DNA from: a virus
DNA: 64,000 nucleotides
IMG/VR virus record: IMGVR_UViG_3300047444_000753
Span: 94,614 to 158,613 of that record
Reading direction: 5' to 3' (one strand)
The position numbers were made by a program, and so were the translations under genes. Below the pieces are notes generated by a model, which was not told the DNA's origin, did not search any database, and saw only the letters and a program-made list of their open reading frames with translations. This document shows, piece by piece, positions 56,601-64,000 of this stretch. How positions within the stretch are numbered: the stretch's first letter is position 1; the number at the start of each line of letters is the position of its first letter.

Positions 56601-58690
56601 TCTCTGCTACGGCCCTGCAGGTAGGCTCAGTAGCGGCGTCCACACTCGCGGCACAGTCCATCACGGCTACTGCACTAGCTGCTCAAAGCATCACTGCCAC
56701 GGCGCTTGCGGCAGGGTCGATCACTGCATCAGCTCTGGCGGCACAGTCCATCACGGCTACTGCACTAGCTGCTCAAAGCATTACTGCATCAGCTCTGGCC
56801 GCGCAGAGCATTACGGCTACAGCCCTCGCAGCCGGATCCATCACGGCCTCAGCGCTCGCCGCACAGTCCATCACGGCGACGGCACTGGCAGCTGGGTCAA
56901 TTACGGCCAGTGCGCTTGCAGCCCAGTCAATCACAGCTACGGCTCTCGCGGCCCAGAGCATCACGGCCAGTGCACTGGCCGCTCAGAGCATCACCGCGAC
57001 AGCTCTGGCGGCGGGATCGATCACTGCAAGCGCCCTCGCTGCCCAGTCGATCACAGCTACGGCTCTTGCCGCACAGATCATTACTGCCAGCGCCCTTGCT
57101 GCAGATAGTGTTACAGCGTCAGCCATTGCCACAGGAGCTGTAACTGCCGACTCCATCGCGGCGGGATCAATCACGGCATCAGCACTTGGTGCCGCGTCTG
57201 TCACGGCCTCTGCAATCAAGGCCGGATCCATCACGGCATCCTCCGGCATCATCGCCGACATCACCGCTGACGCGATCCAGTCCGGAACACTCAGCGCCAA
57301 TTTCGTCACCATCGGTTCGGGTACGAACGCCCTCTCGGATGCCGGATTCAACAGCACGCAGATCACGAATGCCCGAACAGCGCTGTCTTCCGGAGGAACC
57401 GCTGGTTGGGTTATCGCCAATGGTACGTCTTCGGGGCTGAAGAAGGCTACCAGAACTACAACCACTACCTCGGACACCTTCTCCTATCTTGTAGATCCAC
57501 ACACCTACGCCAATGCCGGTCAACTCATTCCGTGTGTGGCAGGTCAGGTATGGACACTGAAGGCCGACACAACTACTAGTGCATCTGCTGCTGCGATTAC
57601 CTTCCAAGCATACACAGCCAAGGCTGACGGAACCGTAACTACTACAGCCATCACAACCACATCCATCTCCACTACTGCCCAGCGCCCGGTCTCTGCGACT
57701 TACACGATTCCGGCAGGCGTCACCGGCTTTATGATTGGCCTCAAGTGCAATACTTCAGGCGTCACATGGTCCGTACACGGTAATGCCTATGTCGGCCAGC
57801 AGGTTACTGGAGATCTGATTGTCAATGGTGCTATTGACGGTAAGACCATTACTGGTGCCCAAATCCAGACTGCTAGCTCCGGTGCCAGAATTACGCTTAA
57901 TAACGCAGGACTCAATGGCTGGGATGCGAGCGGAAACAACTACCTACAGGCTAACCCAGACGGAATCGTCGTAACAGGAACAGTCAGCGCGAGTGGTATT
58001 GGTTGGAACGGAATAAGCCGGTATGGCTTGAGTGCCGTTGTTGGACCTACGGCAATGCAGAACCTCCCCGGACTGCAGACACAACAAGGATATCTACCCG
58101 GATATGGTCCTCCGGATGCAGCCCCCGGAATTGGCTTCTTCCCGGATGGCGAGACCATGACTACCGTAGCCGGTCTGGGATCCACCGATGGGTTCAACGC
58201 AATCCTCTCGGCAGGTAATAACGGAGCTACAGGAGTTCAGGTTCCGTCCATCATATTGGATGGCAATGGCATCACACTGAATGGGCATGTGGGTGCAACA
58301 GATATTAGTATGAGTAGTGGCTATGTCACCACCACGCAATACTTCACCCCATTGCAACCTGCAGGCTGGACTATTCAGGGGACTGTGTATCTTGATACCT
58401 CTAACACCGACTCCCGAGTATTGATGACAATCAAGGCCATACGAACTGGCGGCACTATTAGCATGCCAGCGGGGTCCTATACCTCGATTGGAACTATTGT
58501 GCCAACCAATTGCCGAAGTTCTAATGGTGTACAGGCATATAGCCCCGGTCTATTGACTGGTGGTACATCTCCAGCTAAAACAACCACATTTATTAACCCC
58601 TCAACGGGGCAGCTACTTGTGATGCCTGATGTGGCCCAAACAGTTGCAAATAACTGGGCGCTTACGTTTACGCACGCATGGACAATGTAG
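53675..58690 (+). CDS. Tail fibre built from heptad and decapeptide repeats, 1671 aa
   Basis: The start chosen is TTG 53675 (CGAGG six bases upstream); ATG 53702 is the alternative. Residues about 1-170 form an N-terminal beta-domain with an FN3-like part. About 260-570 are some 44 seven-residue units of the type AQNTAVS/ANNTAIS, expected to form a trimeric coiled coil. About 640-1170 are some 53 ten-residue units of the type SITATALAAQ. About 1170-1671 are a non-repetitive C-terminal head, the likely receptor-contacting part. Internal exact DNA duplications show recent expansion. Confidence 0.85.
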   Translation: MLVRRITPSMHGLAEALRSIDKNAKQQGTAPVGSIVINEDQTLSTMDPDTGVSAVFGLQDDGSVGFKQFLGDTTPPSAPTAPAVSSSAGISLIGWDGLFGDGSLAPADYDHCNVYGQKVGDTVSVLVGSVINPGDTISYAGGVPGDSWTFWLTALDTNGNESDISPTTTAKIASVLDDTGLSQALADNTKAIDDANTAIALKSSILSASAAPSGSHNVNDIWFNTSEGNKPYRWNGSAWVTTEDQAAIDAKAAALDAQNVAVSANTAATNAQNVAVSAQNTGVSAQNTAVSANNLAISAQNTAVSAQNIAVSAQSTAVSANNLAASVNSTAVSANNVAASAQSAAISANNTAISAQNTAVSANNAAASAQATANSVNSIAVSANNTAISANNTAISANNTAISAQNTAVSANTAAISAQNIAASANTVAASANSTAISAQNTAISAQNTAVSANNTAISANNVAASAQTAAASATSTAISANNTAISANNVAASANTTAASAQSVAASANTVAASANSTAISAGNTAVSANNVAASAQSTATSAQSAAVSAQNVAASANALATTANNTANSAQVIANGKNHIFLTSSTPTASADGDMWVDLGNGRTLKSWSASSTAWIPTIQNGAITATQIAADTIVAGNIAAGAITASELAANSVSASALAANSITATALAAGSITASALAAQSITATALAAQSITATALAAGSITASALAAQSITATALAAKSITASALAAGSITATALAVGSITASALAAQSITATALAAQSITASAMAAGSISATALQAGSVAASTLAAQSITATALAAQSITASALAAQSITATALAAGSITASALAAQSITASALAAQSITASAMAAGSISATALQAGSVAASTLAAQSITATALAAQSITATALAAGSITASALAAGSITASALAAQSITASALAANSITASAIAAGAVMASELAAGSVTATALAAQSITATALAAQAITASAMAAGSISATALQVGSVAASTLAAQSITATALAAQSITATALAAGSITASALAAQSITATALAAQSITASALAAQSITATALAAGSITASALAAQSITATALAAGSITASALAAQSITATALAAQSITASALAAQSITATALAAGSITASALAAQSITATALAAQIITASALAADSVTASAIATGAVTADSIAAGSITASALGAASVTASAIKAGSITASSGIIADITADAIQSGTLSANFVTIGSGTNALSDAGFNSTQITNARTALSSGGTAGWVIANGTSSGLKKATRTTTTTSDTFSYLVDPHTYANAGQLIPCVAGQVWTLKADTTTSASAAAITFQAYTAKADGTVTTTAITTTSISTTAQRPVSATYTIPAGVTGFMIGLKCNTSGVTWSVHGNAYVGQQVTGDLIVNGAIDGKTITGAQIQTASSGARITLNNAGLNGWDASGNNYLQANPDGIVVTGTVSASGIGWNGISRYGLSAVVGPTAMQNLPGLQTQQGYLPGYGPPDAAPGIGFFPDGETMTTVAGLGSTDGFNAILSAGNNGATGVQVPSIILDGNGITLNGHVGATDISMSSGYVTTTQYFTPLQPAGWTIQGTVYLDTSNTDSRVLMTIKAIRTGGTISMPAGSYTSIGTIVPTNCRSSNGVQAYSPGLLTGGTSPAKTTTFINPSTGQLLVMPDVAQTVANNWALTFTHAWTM
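54440..55390 (+). repeat. 21-bp / 7-residue tandem repeat array
   Basis: Heptads with Ala, Ile/Val and Ala at spaced positions plus Asn/Gln/Ser/Thr elsewhere; a predicted trimeric coiled-coil shaft of the fibre. Confidence 0.82.
55590..57180 (+). repeat. 30-bp / 10-residue tandem repeat array
   Basis: About 53 units within the fibre gene. An exact block of about 115 bp recurs at 56061-56176 and 56931-57046, and part of it again at 55747-55816. A second exact block recurs at about 56657-56691 and 56747-56781. Synonymous differences between other units show older copies. Confidence 0.85.
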
Positions 58691-58715
58691 CCTCTTACAC
58701 AGAAAGAACACACCT

Positions 58716-58979
58716 ATGTCTTACTCTACTCAAGCCCTTATGGCACGTGATGATGCCCTATTGCTGCGGGTGACTGCTTGCGCAGCGGATGAAGGTCTCG
58801 ACAACCCTGAGGCATGGGCTTGGTCCCGCCAATGGCAGATCTCAGCCCAGCCCGGATGGGATGCTGCGTACTCCTACGCAATTACAGCAAACAACCCAAA
58901 TCCCGGAGATGACGCTGGAGTAATTACCGACGCAATGATTCTTTCAGCAGTACAAAGCCTCAAAGCAGCGACCCCGTAA
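58716..58979 (+). CDS. Small conserved phage protein, 87 aa
   Basis: ATG 58716 after AGAAAGAACACACC. 'MSYSTQALMARDDALLLRVTACAADEG...WSRQWQISAQPGWDAAYSYAI' is a type common just after the tail fibre in phages, perhaps tail-associated. Function unknown. Confidence 0.72.
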   Translation: MSYSTQALMARDDALLLRVTACAADEGLDNPEAWAWSRQWQISAQPGWDAAYSYAITANNPNPGDDAGVITDAMILSAVQSLKAATP

Positions 58980-59007
58980 ATTTGGCAGCAGGTCATTCAC
59001 AGTAGGA

Positions 59008-59013
59008 TATACT
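59008..59013 (+). promoter_or_regulatory. -10 element TATACT before the replication block
   Basis: TATACT 30 bases upstream of ATG 59043; no -35 at 17 bp. Tentative promoter of the genes at 59043 onward. Confidence 0.4.
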
Positions 59014-59042
59014 ATAGCTGTGTATACGACGAAAGGACAGAA

Positions 59043-59255
59043 ATGTCAAGTCTTCCCCAACTAGATTTCACTAAAATTGAGCAAAAGCTTTTGGCAAAAC
59101 TCTCTGAAGCAACATCACAGGTAGTCCGTCTTGAGACGCTGGCAGAAGCCCTCCGTGATTCTCGGGACGTCATTGAGCGCGAGCGTGATGATTTGGCCCG
59201 ACTACTAGAGGAATTGCGCCAGCAGGCCAGCCCCGATACCCCGGATGGACAGTAA
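59043..59255 (+). CDS. Coiled-coil protein, 70 aa
   Basis: ATG with AAAGGACAGA upstream. Nearly one continuous helix (KIEQKLLAKLSEATSQVVRLETLAEAL...). Possibly a small structural or replication accessory factor. No family. Confidence 0.68.
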   Translation: MSSLPQLDFTKIEQKLLAKLSEATSQVVRLETLAEALRDSRDVIERERDDLARLLEELRQQASPDTPDGQ

Positions 59256-59257
59256 CT

Positions 59258-59734
59258 ATGCAGTATGCAGTAAAAGACGGGGTACGTACCCTAAAATTTG
59301 AAGGTGAGCTCCTTGCCCAGAGCTCCAGTCGTATCGGATCCCGACCGCGCTGGGTGGAGTTTTACCTCTTCCGCACGACCACGGGAATCTACGTCATTTC
59401 CCGTATCGGGGTTAGCCGTTTCTACCATAGCGGAGACTGCTCCGTAGTGTCAAGGAACCGCCTCAGCGCCATTGACGAGTCTGAGCTTTCCGTGGATGCC
59501 ATGCCGTGTACCGAGTGCCGACCCACCCGCATGGATGTCGATGGTGTATATCCTGAGACCCCACGCTATTGGGCACAGCACTCGGAAAAGCCCCGTGGTA
59601 TCGTAGCATCTTTGATGAAGTACGATGATAACGGCATCGAGTACCTTACCAATGTGGCCCGTCGCCTGCTTGAGGACGCCGCCGAAGTCGATGCAGGCCT
59701 TGCTGACGCCTTCTACAACGACACTCTGGAGTAG
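59258..59734 (+). CDS. Hypothetical protein with Cys/His cluster, 158 aa
   Basis: ATG two bases after the previous stop. 'VSRFYHSGDCSVV' and 'AMPCTECRPTRMD' could together bind one zinc. The N-terminal part is beta-rich ('VEFYLFRTTTGIYVISRIG'). A type often seen between tail and replication genes of actinophages. Function unknown. Confidence 0.72.
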   Translation: MQYAVKDGVRTLKFEGELLAQSSSRIGSRPRWVEFYLFRTTTGIYVISRIGVSRFYHSGDCSVVSRNRLSAIDESELSVDAMPCTECRPTRMDVDGVYPETPRYWAQHSEKPRGIVASLMKYDDNGIEYLTNVARRLLEDAAEVDAGLADAFYNDTLE

Positions 59735-59784
59735 ACAACTGCGTGTCCTTCGGCTAAAGTCGGAAGACCTACGAAAGGACACTT

Positions 59785-60540
59785 GTGTACATTCACCTTG
59801 ACACAACGAACGACTTCATCGTTCAGGCCGTGCTCACAAGGATGCGGGAAGAATGCCCCGAAGACATCATCCTCACAGATACCGAAGCGATCTTCGAGCA
59901 CACCTACGAACCGGGTAAGGGTATTCATGTGCTTCAGCACGGAATCCTCCCGGTCTTCGAGGAGGTCTCGCTGGAGCGCTGGTACCACCTGTTTCTCGCG
60001 TCCCGTGGTGCCCGTCTCTGGACTGAGACAGATGTCAAGACGGTTGCGCCCACCCACGCGGGCACCATTCTGCGCACCGAGGCCGGGATCAACAAGATCG
60101 TGGTCGATGCTGTCTACTCCGAAAACCGGGCCAAGCTTTTTCAGTCCTACGGTGTCAACTATATCGGTCGCACCTACGGGGACCCTCGCACGGCAGTGCT
60201 GGTAGACTACAAGCGGGACAAGACACACAACCCCACCAACGACCTGCAGATCAAGGCCCTGCTGACGGCATTGCCGGAGGATGCTTGGACGTCCGAGGAA
60301 CCTCACGACTGGGGCACCTTCGGTATCATCAGTACGTCGAATCCTGACAAGCTCGCGGAATTCATGGACCTCCTCTCGGAGACCAACATTCTGGCCTACT
60401 CCACCGGAGCCGTCGCGAAGATGAAGTACATCGGGCGGGACTACGGGCACATTGCGTCCCCGCGATCGGACAAGAAGTACGGACTAGAGATCCGTGAAGT
60501 GGCCAGCCGCATGAAGGCAACCGAGCTCAATAACGTTTGA
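59785..60540 (+). CDS. Hypothetical protein, 251 aa
   Basis: GTG with AAAGGACACTT upstream. Alpha/beta; 'FGIISTSNPDKLAEFMDLLSETNILAYSTGAVAKMKYIGRDYGHIASPRS' reads like a Rossmann-type segment and faintly like the second half of uracil-DNA-glycosylase folds. The resemblance is too weak to assign. Immediately before DNA polymerase. Confidence 0.68.
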   Translation: MYIHLDTTNDFIVQAVLTRMREECPEDIILTDTEAIFEHTYEPGKGIHVLQHGILPVFEEVSLERWYHLFLASRGARLWTETDVKTVAPTHAGTILRTEAGINKIVVDAVYSENRAKLFQSYGVNYIGRTYGDPRTAVLVDYKRDKTHNPTNDLQIKALLTALPEDAWTSEEPHDWGTFGIISTSNPDKLAEFMDLLSETNILAYSTGAVAKMKYIGRDYGHIASPRSDKKYGLEIREVASRMKATELNNV

Positions 60541-60570
60541 CCAAGAAAAGCAATATACTAAAGGAAAATA

Positions 60571-62406
60571 GTGCCGCTCCATAACGATACTCAACTGTAT
60601 CTTGTAAACACTATCGAAGATGTTTACCGAATGAGGCAATGGCTCCGTCAGTCCCGGGAGGTCTTGGGTGTCGATACCGAGACCTCCGGGCTTGACGCCT
60701 TCGCCCCCAATGCCGAGCTCCGGATGATCCAGATCGGTGACACCCGTACCGGCTGGGCCGTACCGTTCCAGCGCTGGGGCGGAGCTGCGCTTGAATGTCT
60801 TGACGCATGGGGCGGAGAGTACGTTGCCCACAACCTGCCCTTCGACGCCACATGGCTCAAGCGGCACGCCGGGTGGGAGATCCCGTGGGAGCGTGCCCAC
60901 GACTCCGCCATCATGGCTCGTATCGACCGTCCCAACAAGAATGCTGGCCTCAAGGAGGTCACGACAGAACTGATCGACTCCAGCGCTGCGGACGGAGAGA
61001 AGGCCCTCAAGGCTGCGTTCAAGCGAAACGGCTGGGACTGGGACACGGTTCCGATCGACTTTGAGGATTACTGGTTCTACGCGGCATTGGATCCGATCCT
61101 TGCGGCCCAGCTGTTCAGCTACTTCCGGACGGACAAGAAGTACCCGCAGGTCTATGACATGGAGATGGCCGTCCAGCGCGTCACATGGAAGATGCAGCAC
61201 CGGGGCATGCGCGTGGATACCGACTACTCGCAGGTCAAGTTCAACGAGCTGACCACGCTGGTGGATCGGAACATGGACTTCGCGGAAAAGAACTGGGGCA
61301 TCGAGCTCACGTCCAACCCGCAGCTGGCCGAATATCTCCTGAGTCTTGGGGCCGAATTCACCAAGTGGGGTGAGAAGAGCGGTGTCCCGTCCGTGGACAA
61401 GGAACAGATGGGCAGGCTGATGCTCTCGGAGGATTTCCGGATCCGGGACGCGGCCAAGATGGTCATCGAAACCCGCAGTGCCTCCAAGCTTAGCAGTGCC
61501 TACTTCGGCAACTTCCTGAGCATGAACAACGACGGCATTGTCCACCCAAGCATCCGCACACTCGGTGCCCGCACCGGGCGCATGTCCGTGACCACGCCTG
61601 CCCTACAGACCATCCCGCGTGGTGACGCGCTGGTCCGGGACGCGTTCATTCCGACTAACGAGGACGAACGGATCGTCTCCTGCGACTACTCACAGGTGGA
61701 GATGCGCCTGCTGGCCCACTTCTCCCGTGACCCCAAATTGCAAAACGCTTTCAAGGAAGCCGACGCGACAGGTGGTGACTTCTTCGTCACGCTGGGCCGT
61801 GAGATCTACAACGACCCCAGCTTCTCGAAGAAGGACCCGCGCCGTGGTCTGGTGAAGAGCACGCTCTACGGAGCCGCCTACGGCTCTGGAATCCAGAAGA
61901 TGGCTGATACTGCCGGGGTGACCCTCGATCAGATGACACAGGTCTCCCAGAGCGTGTTTGCGGCCTTCCCGGGGATCAAGAGCTTCATGAAGGAAATCGA
62001 AGCCGTTGGTAAGGCCCGCGAGCGATCCGAAGGACAGGGCTACATCCTGACTCCTTCAGACCGTCGCTTGCCATGTGATGACGGCATGGTCTATGCCCTG
62101 ACCAACTACATGCTCCAAGGCACTGCCGCAGAGCTGATGAAGAAGGCCATCCTGAGGCTCGACGCGGCAGGCTATACCCAGTTTATGCGGATGCCCATAC
62201 ATGACGAAATGGTCTTCTCCCTCCCCATGGCTGGACATGAGGATGCTATGAAGGAGATTGAGGAACTTATGTCCTACTGTAACGGGGAATTTGGCGTGGA
62301 TCTTCCCGCCGAGCCCGAAGGACCCCTCGAACGCTGGGGATCCAAGTACCGCAAGGAAGGTGAAATCTTTGGCTACGACGCGGACAGCCTCCTCACAGCA
62401 GCCTAA
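60571..62406 (+). CDS. polA: DNA polymerase I (family A) with 3'-5' exonuclease, 611 aa
   Basis: GTG with AAAGGAAAATA upstream. Exonuclease motifs: 'VDTETSG', 'AHNLPFDATW', 'YAALDP'. Polymerase motif A 'CDYSQVEMRLLAHF', motif B 'RGLVKSTLYGAAYG', motif C 'IHDEMVFS'. The O-helix position equal to E. coli F762 is Tyr, as in T7 polymerase. No 5' nuclease domain, the usual phage form. Replicates the phage genome. Confidence 0.94.
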   Translation: MPLHNDTQLYLVNTIEDVYRMRQWLRQSREVLGVDTETSGLDAFAPNAELRMIQIGDTRTGWAVPFQRWGGAALECLDAWGGEYVAHNLPFDATWLKRHAGWEIPWERAHDSAIMARIDRPNKNAGLKEVTTELIDSSAADGEKALKAAFKRNGWDWDTVPIDFEDYWFYAALDPILAAQLFSYFRTDKKYPQVYDMEMAVQRVTWKMQHRGMRVDTDYSQVKFNELTTLVDRNMDFAEKNWGIELTSNPQLAEYLLSLGAEFTKWGEKSGVPSVDKEQMGRLMLSEDFRIRDAAKMVIETRSASKLSSAYFGNFLSMNNDGIVHPSIRTLGARTGRMSVTTPALQTIPRGDALVRDAFIPTNEDERIVSCDYSQVEMRLLAHFSRDPKLQNAFKEADATGGDFFVTLGREIYNDPSFSKKDPRRGLVKSTLYGAAYGSGIQKMADTAGVTLDQMTQVSQSVFAAFPGIKSFMKEIEAVGKARERSEGQGYILTPSDRRLPCDDGMVYALTNYMLQGTAAELMKKAILRLDAAGYTQFMRMPIHDEMVFSLPMAGHEDAMKEIEELMSYCNGEFGVDLPAEPEGPLERWGSKYRKEGEIFGYDADSLLTAA

Positions 62407-62854
62407 ATACCTGCTATCCATCGACCCCGGTCTGGCGACCGGCGTTGCCTTCATGGACATCGAGGACCCCATGGACCCCATCATTATCGGGTCATGGGAG
62501 CTTACCCCCGAGGAATTTTATCAAAGGGTAGAGGAAATTATCTCGGCCCACGGATCGAATGTTCTGGTGGTAATTGAGCGGTACATTATCACGGAAGCGA
62601 CGGGCAAGAAATCCGCCCAGCCGTGGTCTCTGGAGCTAATTGGTGTCACCCGTAAGGAATGCTGGAAATACGGGGCGCGACTGGTTCTGCAAAAGCCCAG
62701 TGAGAAGGAATTTGCAACTCCGGAGAAACTCCGGTATGTCGGATTCTGGCATGTCGGCGGTGAAGGACACGCAAATGACGCCTTCCGTCACGCGCTTATC
62801 TATTTGAACAATAGGTATGCTAGGTGGGGGCAAAAACTGCGCGGTATGGTATGA
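62369..62854 (+). CDS. RuvC-like Holliday-junction nuclease, 161 aa
   Basis: The start chosen is TTG 62369 (AAGG eight bases upstream), overlapping the polymerase end by 38 bases. 'LLSIDPGLATGVAFMD' (first Asp), 'VVIERYI' (Glu) and 'HANDAFRHALIYL' (Asp/His) are the RuvC-type RNase H-fold catalytic motifs in the expected order. Resolves branched DNA before packaging. Confidence 0.84.
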   Translation: MATTRTASSQQPKYLLSIDPGLATGVAFMDIEDPMDPIIIGSWELTPEEFYQRVEEIISAHGSNVLVVIERYIITEATGKKSAQPWSLELIGVTRKECWKYGARLVLQKPSEKEFATPEKLRYVGFWHVGGEGHANDAFRHALIYLNNRYARWGQKLRGMV

Positions 62855-62882
62855 TTGAAACTTCGAATGACGAAAGAAAAAG

Positions 62883-64000
62883 ATGCCTGTAGTAGCTGAG
62901 ATTGACGAAGAAAATCCAAAGAAGATCAAAACCTCCCAGCACGAATGGAGGTTCCAAGAAATCCTGAAGGCGCTGCCGACCTCCCACTGGGACAAGAAGC
63001 TCTCGGTCTGGCGCTTCAACCTGAACTGGCAGACCTGCCTTGCCCTGAAGGCGGAGCTGGGCGACCTGTTCATTGCCGGACCCAACCTCAAACAGTGGAT
63101 GGCGGACGAATACAACAATCGTATCCTCCCAGCATACACACTCCGGGACAAGATCGAAGCCGAGGGCTACGAACGGCTCTTCCCACACCAGCGCGGAGAC
63201 GTGCAGTTCCTGTCCACGGCGGAGCGTGCCATTCTTGCCAACGGGCTCGGGTCCGGCAAGTCGCAGTCGGCGTTCTCCACCGTCCGGTACCTGTACGAGC
63301 ACAAGGGGATCAACCCGTTCCCGGCACTCATCGTCTGCCCGAACTCCACCAAATTCCAGTGGAAAAACGAGATCGAAGAGGTCTGGCCGGGGCTCAAGGT
63401 CGAAGTGCTTGACGGCACGGTGACCAAGCGCCGGAAGGCCTTGGCATCGCAGGCGCACGTCTACATCATCAACTGGGAGGGCGTCCGGTCCCACTCGCGG
63501 CTGCAGCCCTACGGCTCCATCGCCCTGAAGAAGTGCCCGGAGCACGGAGGCAAGGATCCCAAGGTGACCGCCTCCACCTGTGAGGTGCATTCCAAGGAGC
63601 TCAACGAGATCGACTTTGTCACCGTCATCGGTGACGAGGCCCACCGCATTGCCGACCCGTCCACCAAGGTGGCTCGGGCGTTCAAGGCAGCCACCGGAGA
63701 CGCACGGTACCGCTTCGCCCTCACCGGCACGCCGATCCGTTCCGCCCCCGATGACCTGTTCTCGATCCTGAACTGGCTCATGCCCGAGGCCTACCCTTCC
63801 AAGGTCAAGTACATCGACCGCTTCTGCCTATCACACTCCGACGCGTGGGGCACCCTGCACGTCTCCGGGATCCGCAAGGAGATGGAGCAGGAATTCTTCT
63901 CCGGCCTTGACCCCTTCCTGCGCCGCATGCCCAAGGAGCTCATCTTGCCATTCCTTCCGCCTATCCTGCGTTCCCGCCGAGATGTGGAGATGGGGACGAA
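62883..64000 (+). CDS. SNF2-type DNA helicase, N-terminal part (cut by window edge)
   Basis: ATG with CGAAAGAAAAAG upstream; at least 372 residues visible. 'NGLGSGKSQS' (motif I), 'LIVCPNST' (Ia), 'VIGDEAHRI' (II, DEAH) and 'ALTGTPIRS' (III) identify a superfamily 2 SNF2/RAD54-like helicase, common in actinophage replication modules. The C-terminal RecA lobe lies beyond the window. Confidence 0.9.
   Translation, partial: MPVVAEIDEENPKKIKTSQHEWRFQEILKALPTSHWDKKLSVWRFNLNWQTCLALKAELGDLFIAGPNLKQWMADEYNNRILPAYTLRDKIEAEGYERLFPHQRGDVQFLSTAERAILANGLGSGKSQSAFSTVRYLYEHKGINPFPALIVCPNSTKFQWKNEIEEVWPGLKVEVLDGTVTKRRKALASQAHVYIINWEGVRSHSRLQPYGSIALKKCPEHGGKDPKVTASTCEVHSKELNEIDFVTVIGDEAHRIADPSTKVARAFKAATGDARYRFALTGTPIRSAPDDLFSILNWLMPEAYPSKVKYIDRFCLSHSDAWGTLHVSGIRKEMEQEFFSGLDPFLRRMPKELILPFLPPILRSRRDVEMGT

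Noticed and set aside
54440-57180. CRISPR-like spaced repeats
   Set aside because: The repeats are directly tandem, in frame and coding, with no unique spacers.
59785-60540. Uracil-DNA glycosylase
   Set aside because: Only a vague resemblance in the C-terminal third; no glycosylase active-site motif seen.
1-64000. tRNA genes, insertion sequences, integrase and attachment site
   Set aside because: None recognised by eye on either strand; a tRNA scan would be needed to exclude tRNAs in the short gaps.

Overview
The window is a stretch of a double-stranded DNA tailed bacteriophage (siphovirus morphology) that infects a high-GC Gram-positive host, most likely an actinobacterium such as Arthrobacter or a relative. 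The evidence is tightly packed, overlapping genes with GTG/TTG starts, actinophage-style head and tail gene order, a 1375-residue tape measure, a phage-type DNA polymerase I, very many short genes, and several apparently leaderless transcripts. No terminase large subunit or endolysin was recognised here, so the genome continues beyond both edges.

Region by region. (1) 1-5.3 kb, plus strand: small genes, most with their own TTGACA/TATGCT promoter and a stereotyped ribosome-binding leader, ending in a membrane-protein cluster (3289-4400) that looks like holin/lysis accessory genes. (2) 5.4-9.8 kb, minus strand: units of promoter, one gene and a terminator, plus one four-gene operon. Products include exported lipoproteins, a SprT-like metalloprotein and a zinc-cluster protein. 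(3) 9.75-10.33 kb: a 578-bp gene-free, repeat-rich divergence point. (4) 10.3-24.5 kb, plus strand: about 35 small, translationally coupled early/middle genes. They include two nucleotide-binding-fold proteins (DUF4406/deoxyribosyltransferase-like and YspA/SLOG-like), then PRPP synthetase, nicotinamide phosphoribosyltransferase (NAMPT), a metallophosphoesterase and a helix-turn-helix regulator. (5) 24.6-46 kb: portal, a 3039-residue giant multidomain protein, three accessory head-region proteins, prohead protease, a major capsid protein with a very long acidic N-terminal extension, and the connector/tail-tube genes. (6) 45.9-59 kb: frameshifted tail chaperone pair, tape measure with 44-residue repeats, minor tail proteins and a 1671-residue repeat-built fibre. 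(7) 59-64 kb: the beginning of the replication module (unknown genes, DNA polymerase A, RuvC-like nuclease, SNF2-type helicase cut by the window edge).

The most interesting biology links two places. The giant virion-region protein carries two ADP-ribosyltransferase domains, a Nudix domain and a HipA-like kinase-fold domain, among at least nine copies of an unnamed 60-75-residue repeat. ADP-ribosyltransferases consume NAD+ and release nicotinamide. The PRPP synthetase-NAMPT-phosphoesterase cassette would convert that nicotinamide back to NMN. A second, DNA-level discovery is a 15-bp dyad TTGCAA-N3-TTGCAA, always with a 3-bp spacer, scattered about once per gene through the first 10.1 kb on both coding strands and not noticed after that. 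The same region has a promoter family with TGTATC/GATACA half-sites flanking the -10. Together these suggest a dedicated silencing or regulatory system for the small-gene region. All functional statements rest on reading motifs by eye; no database search was run.
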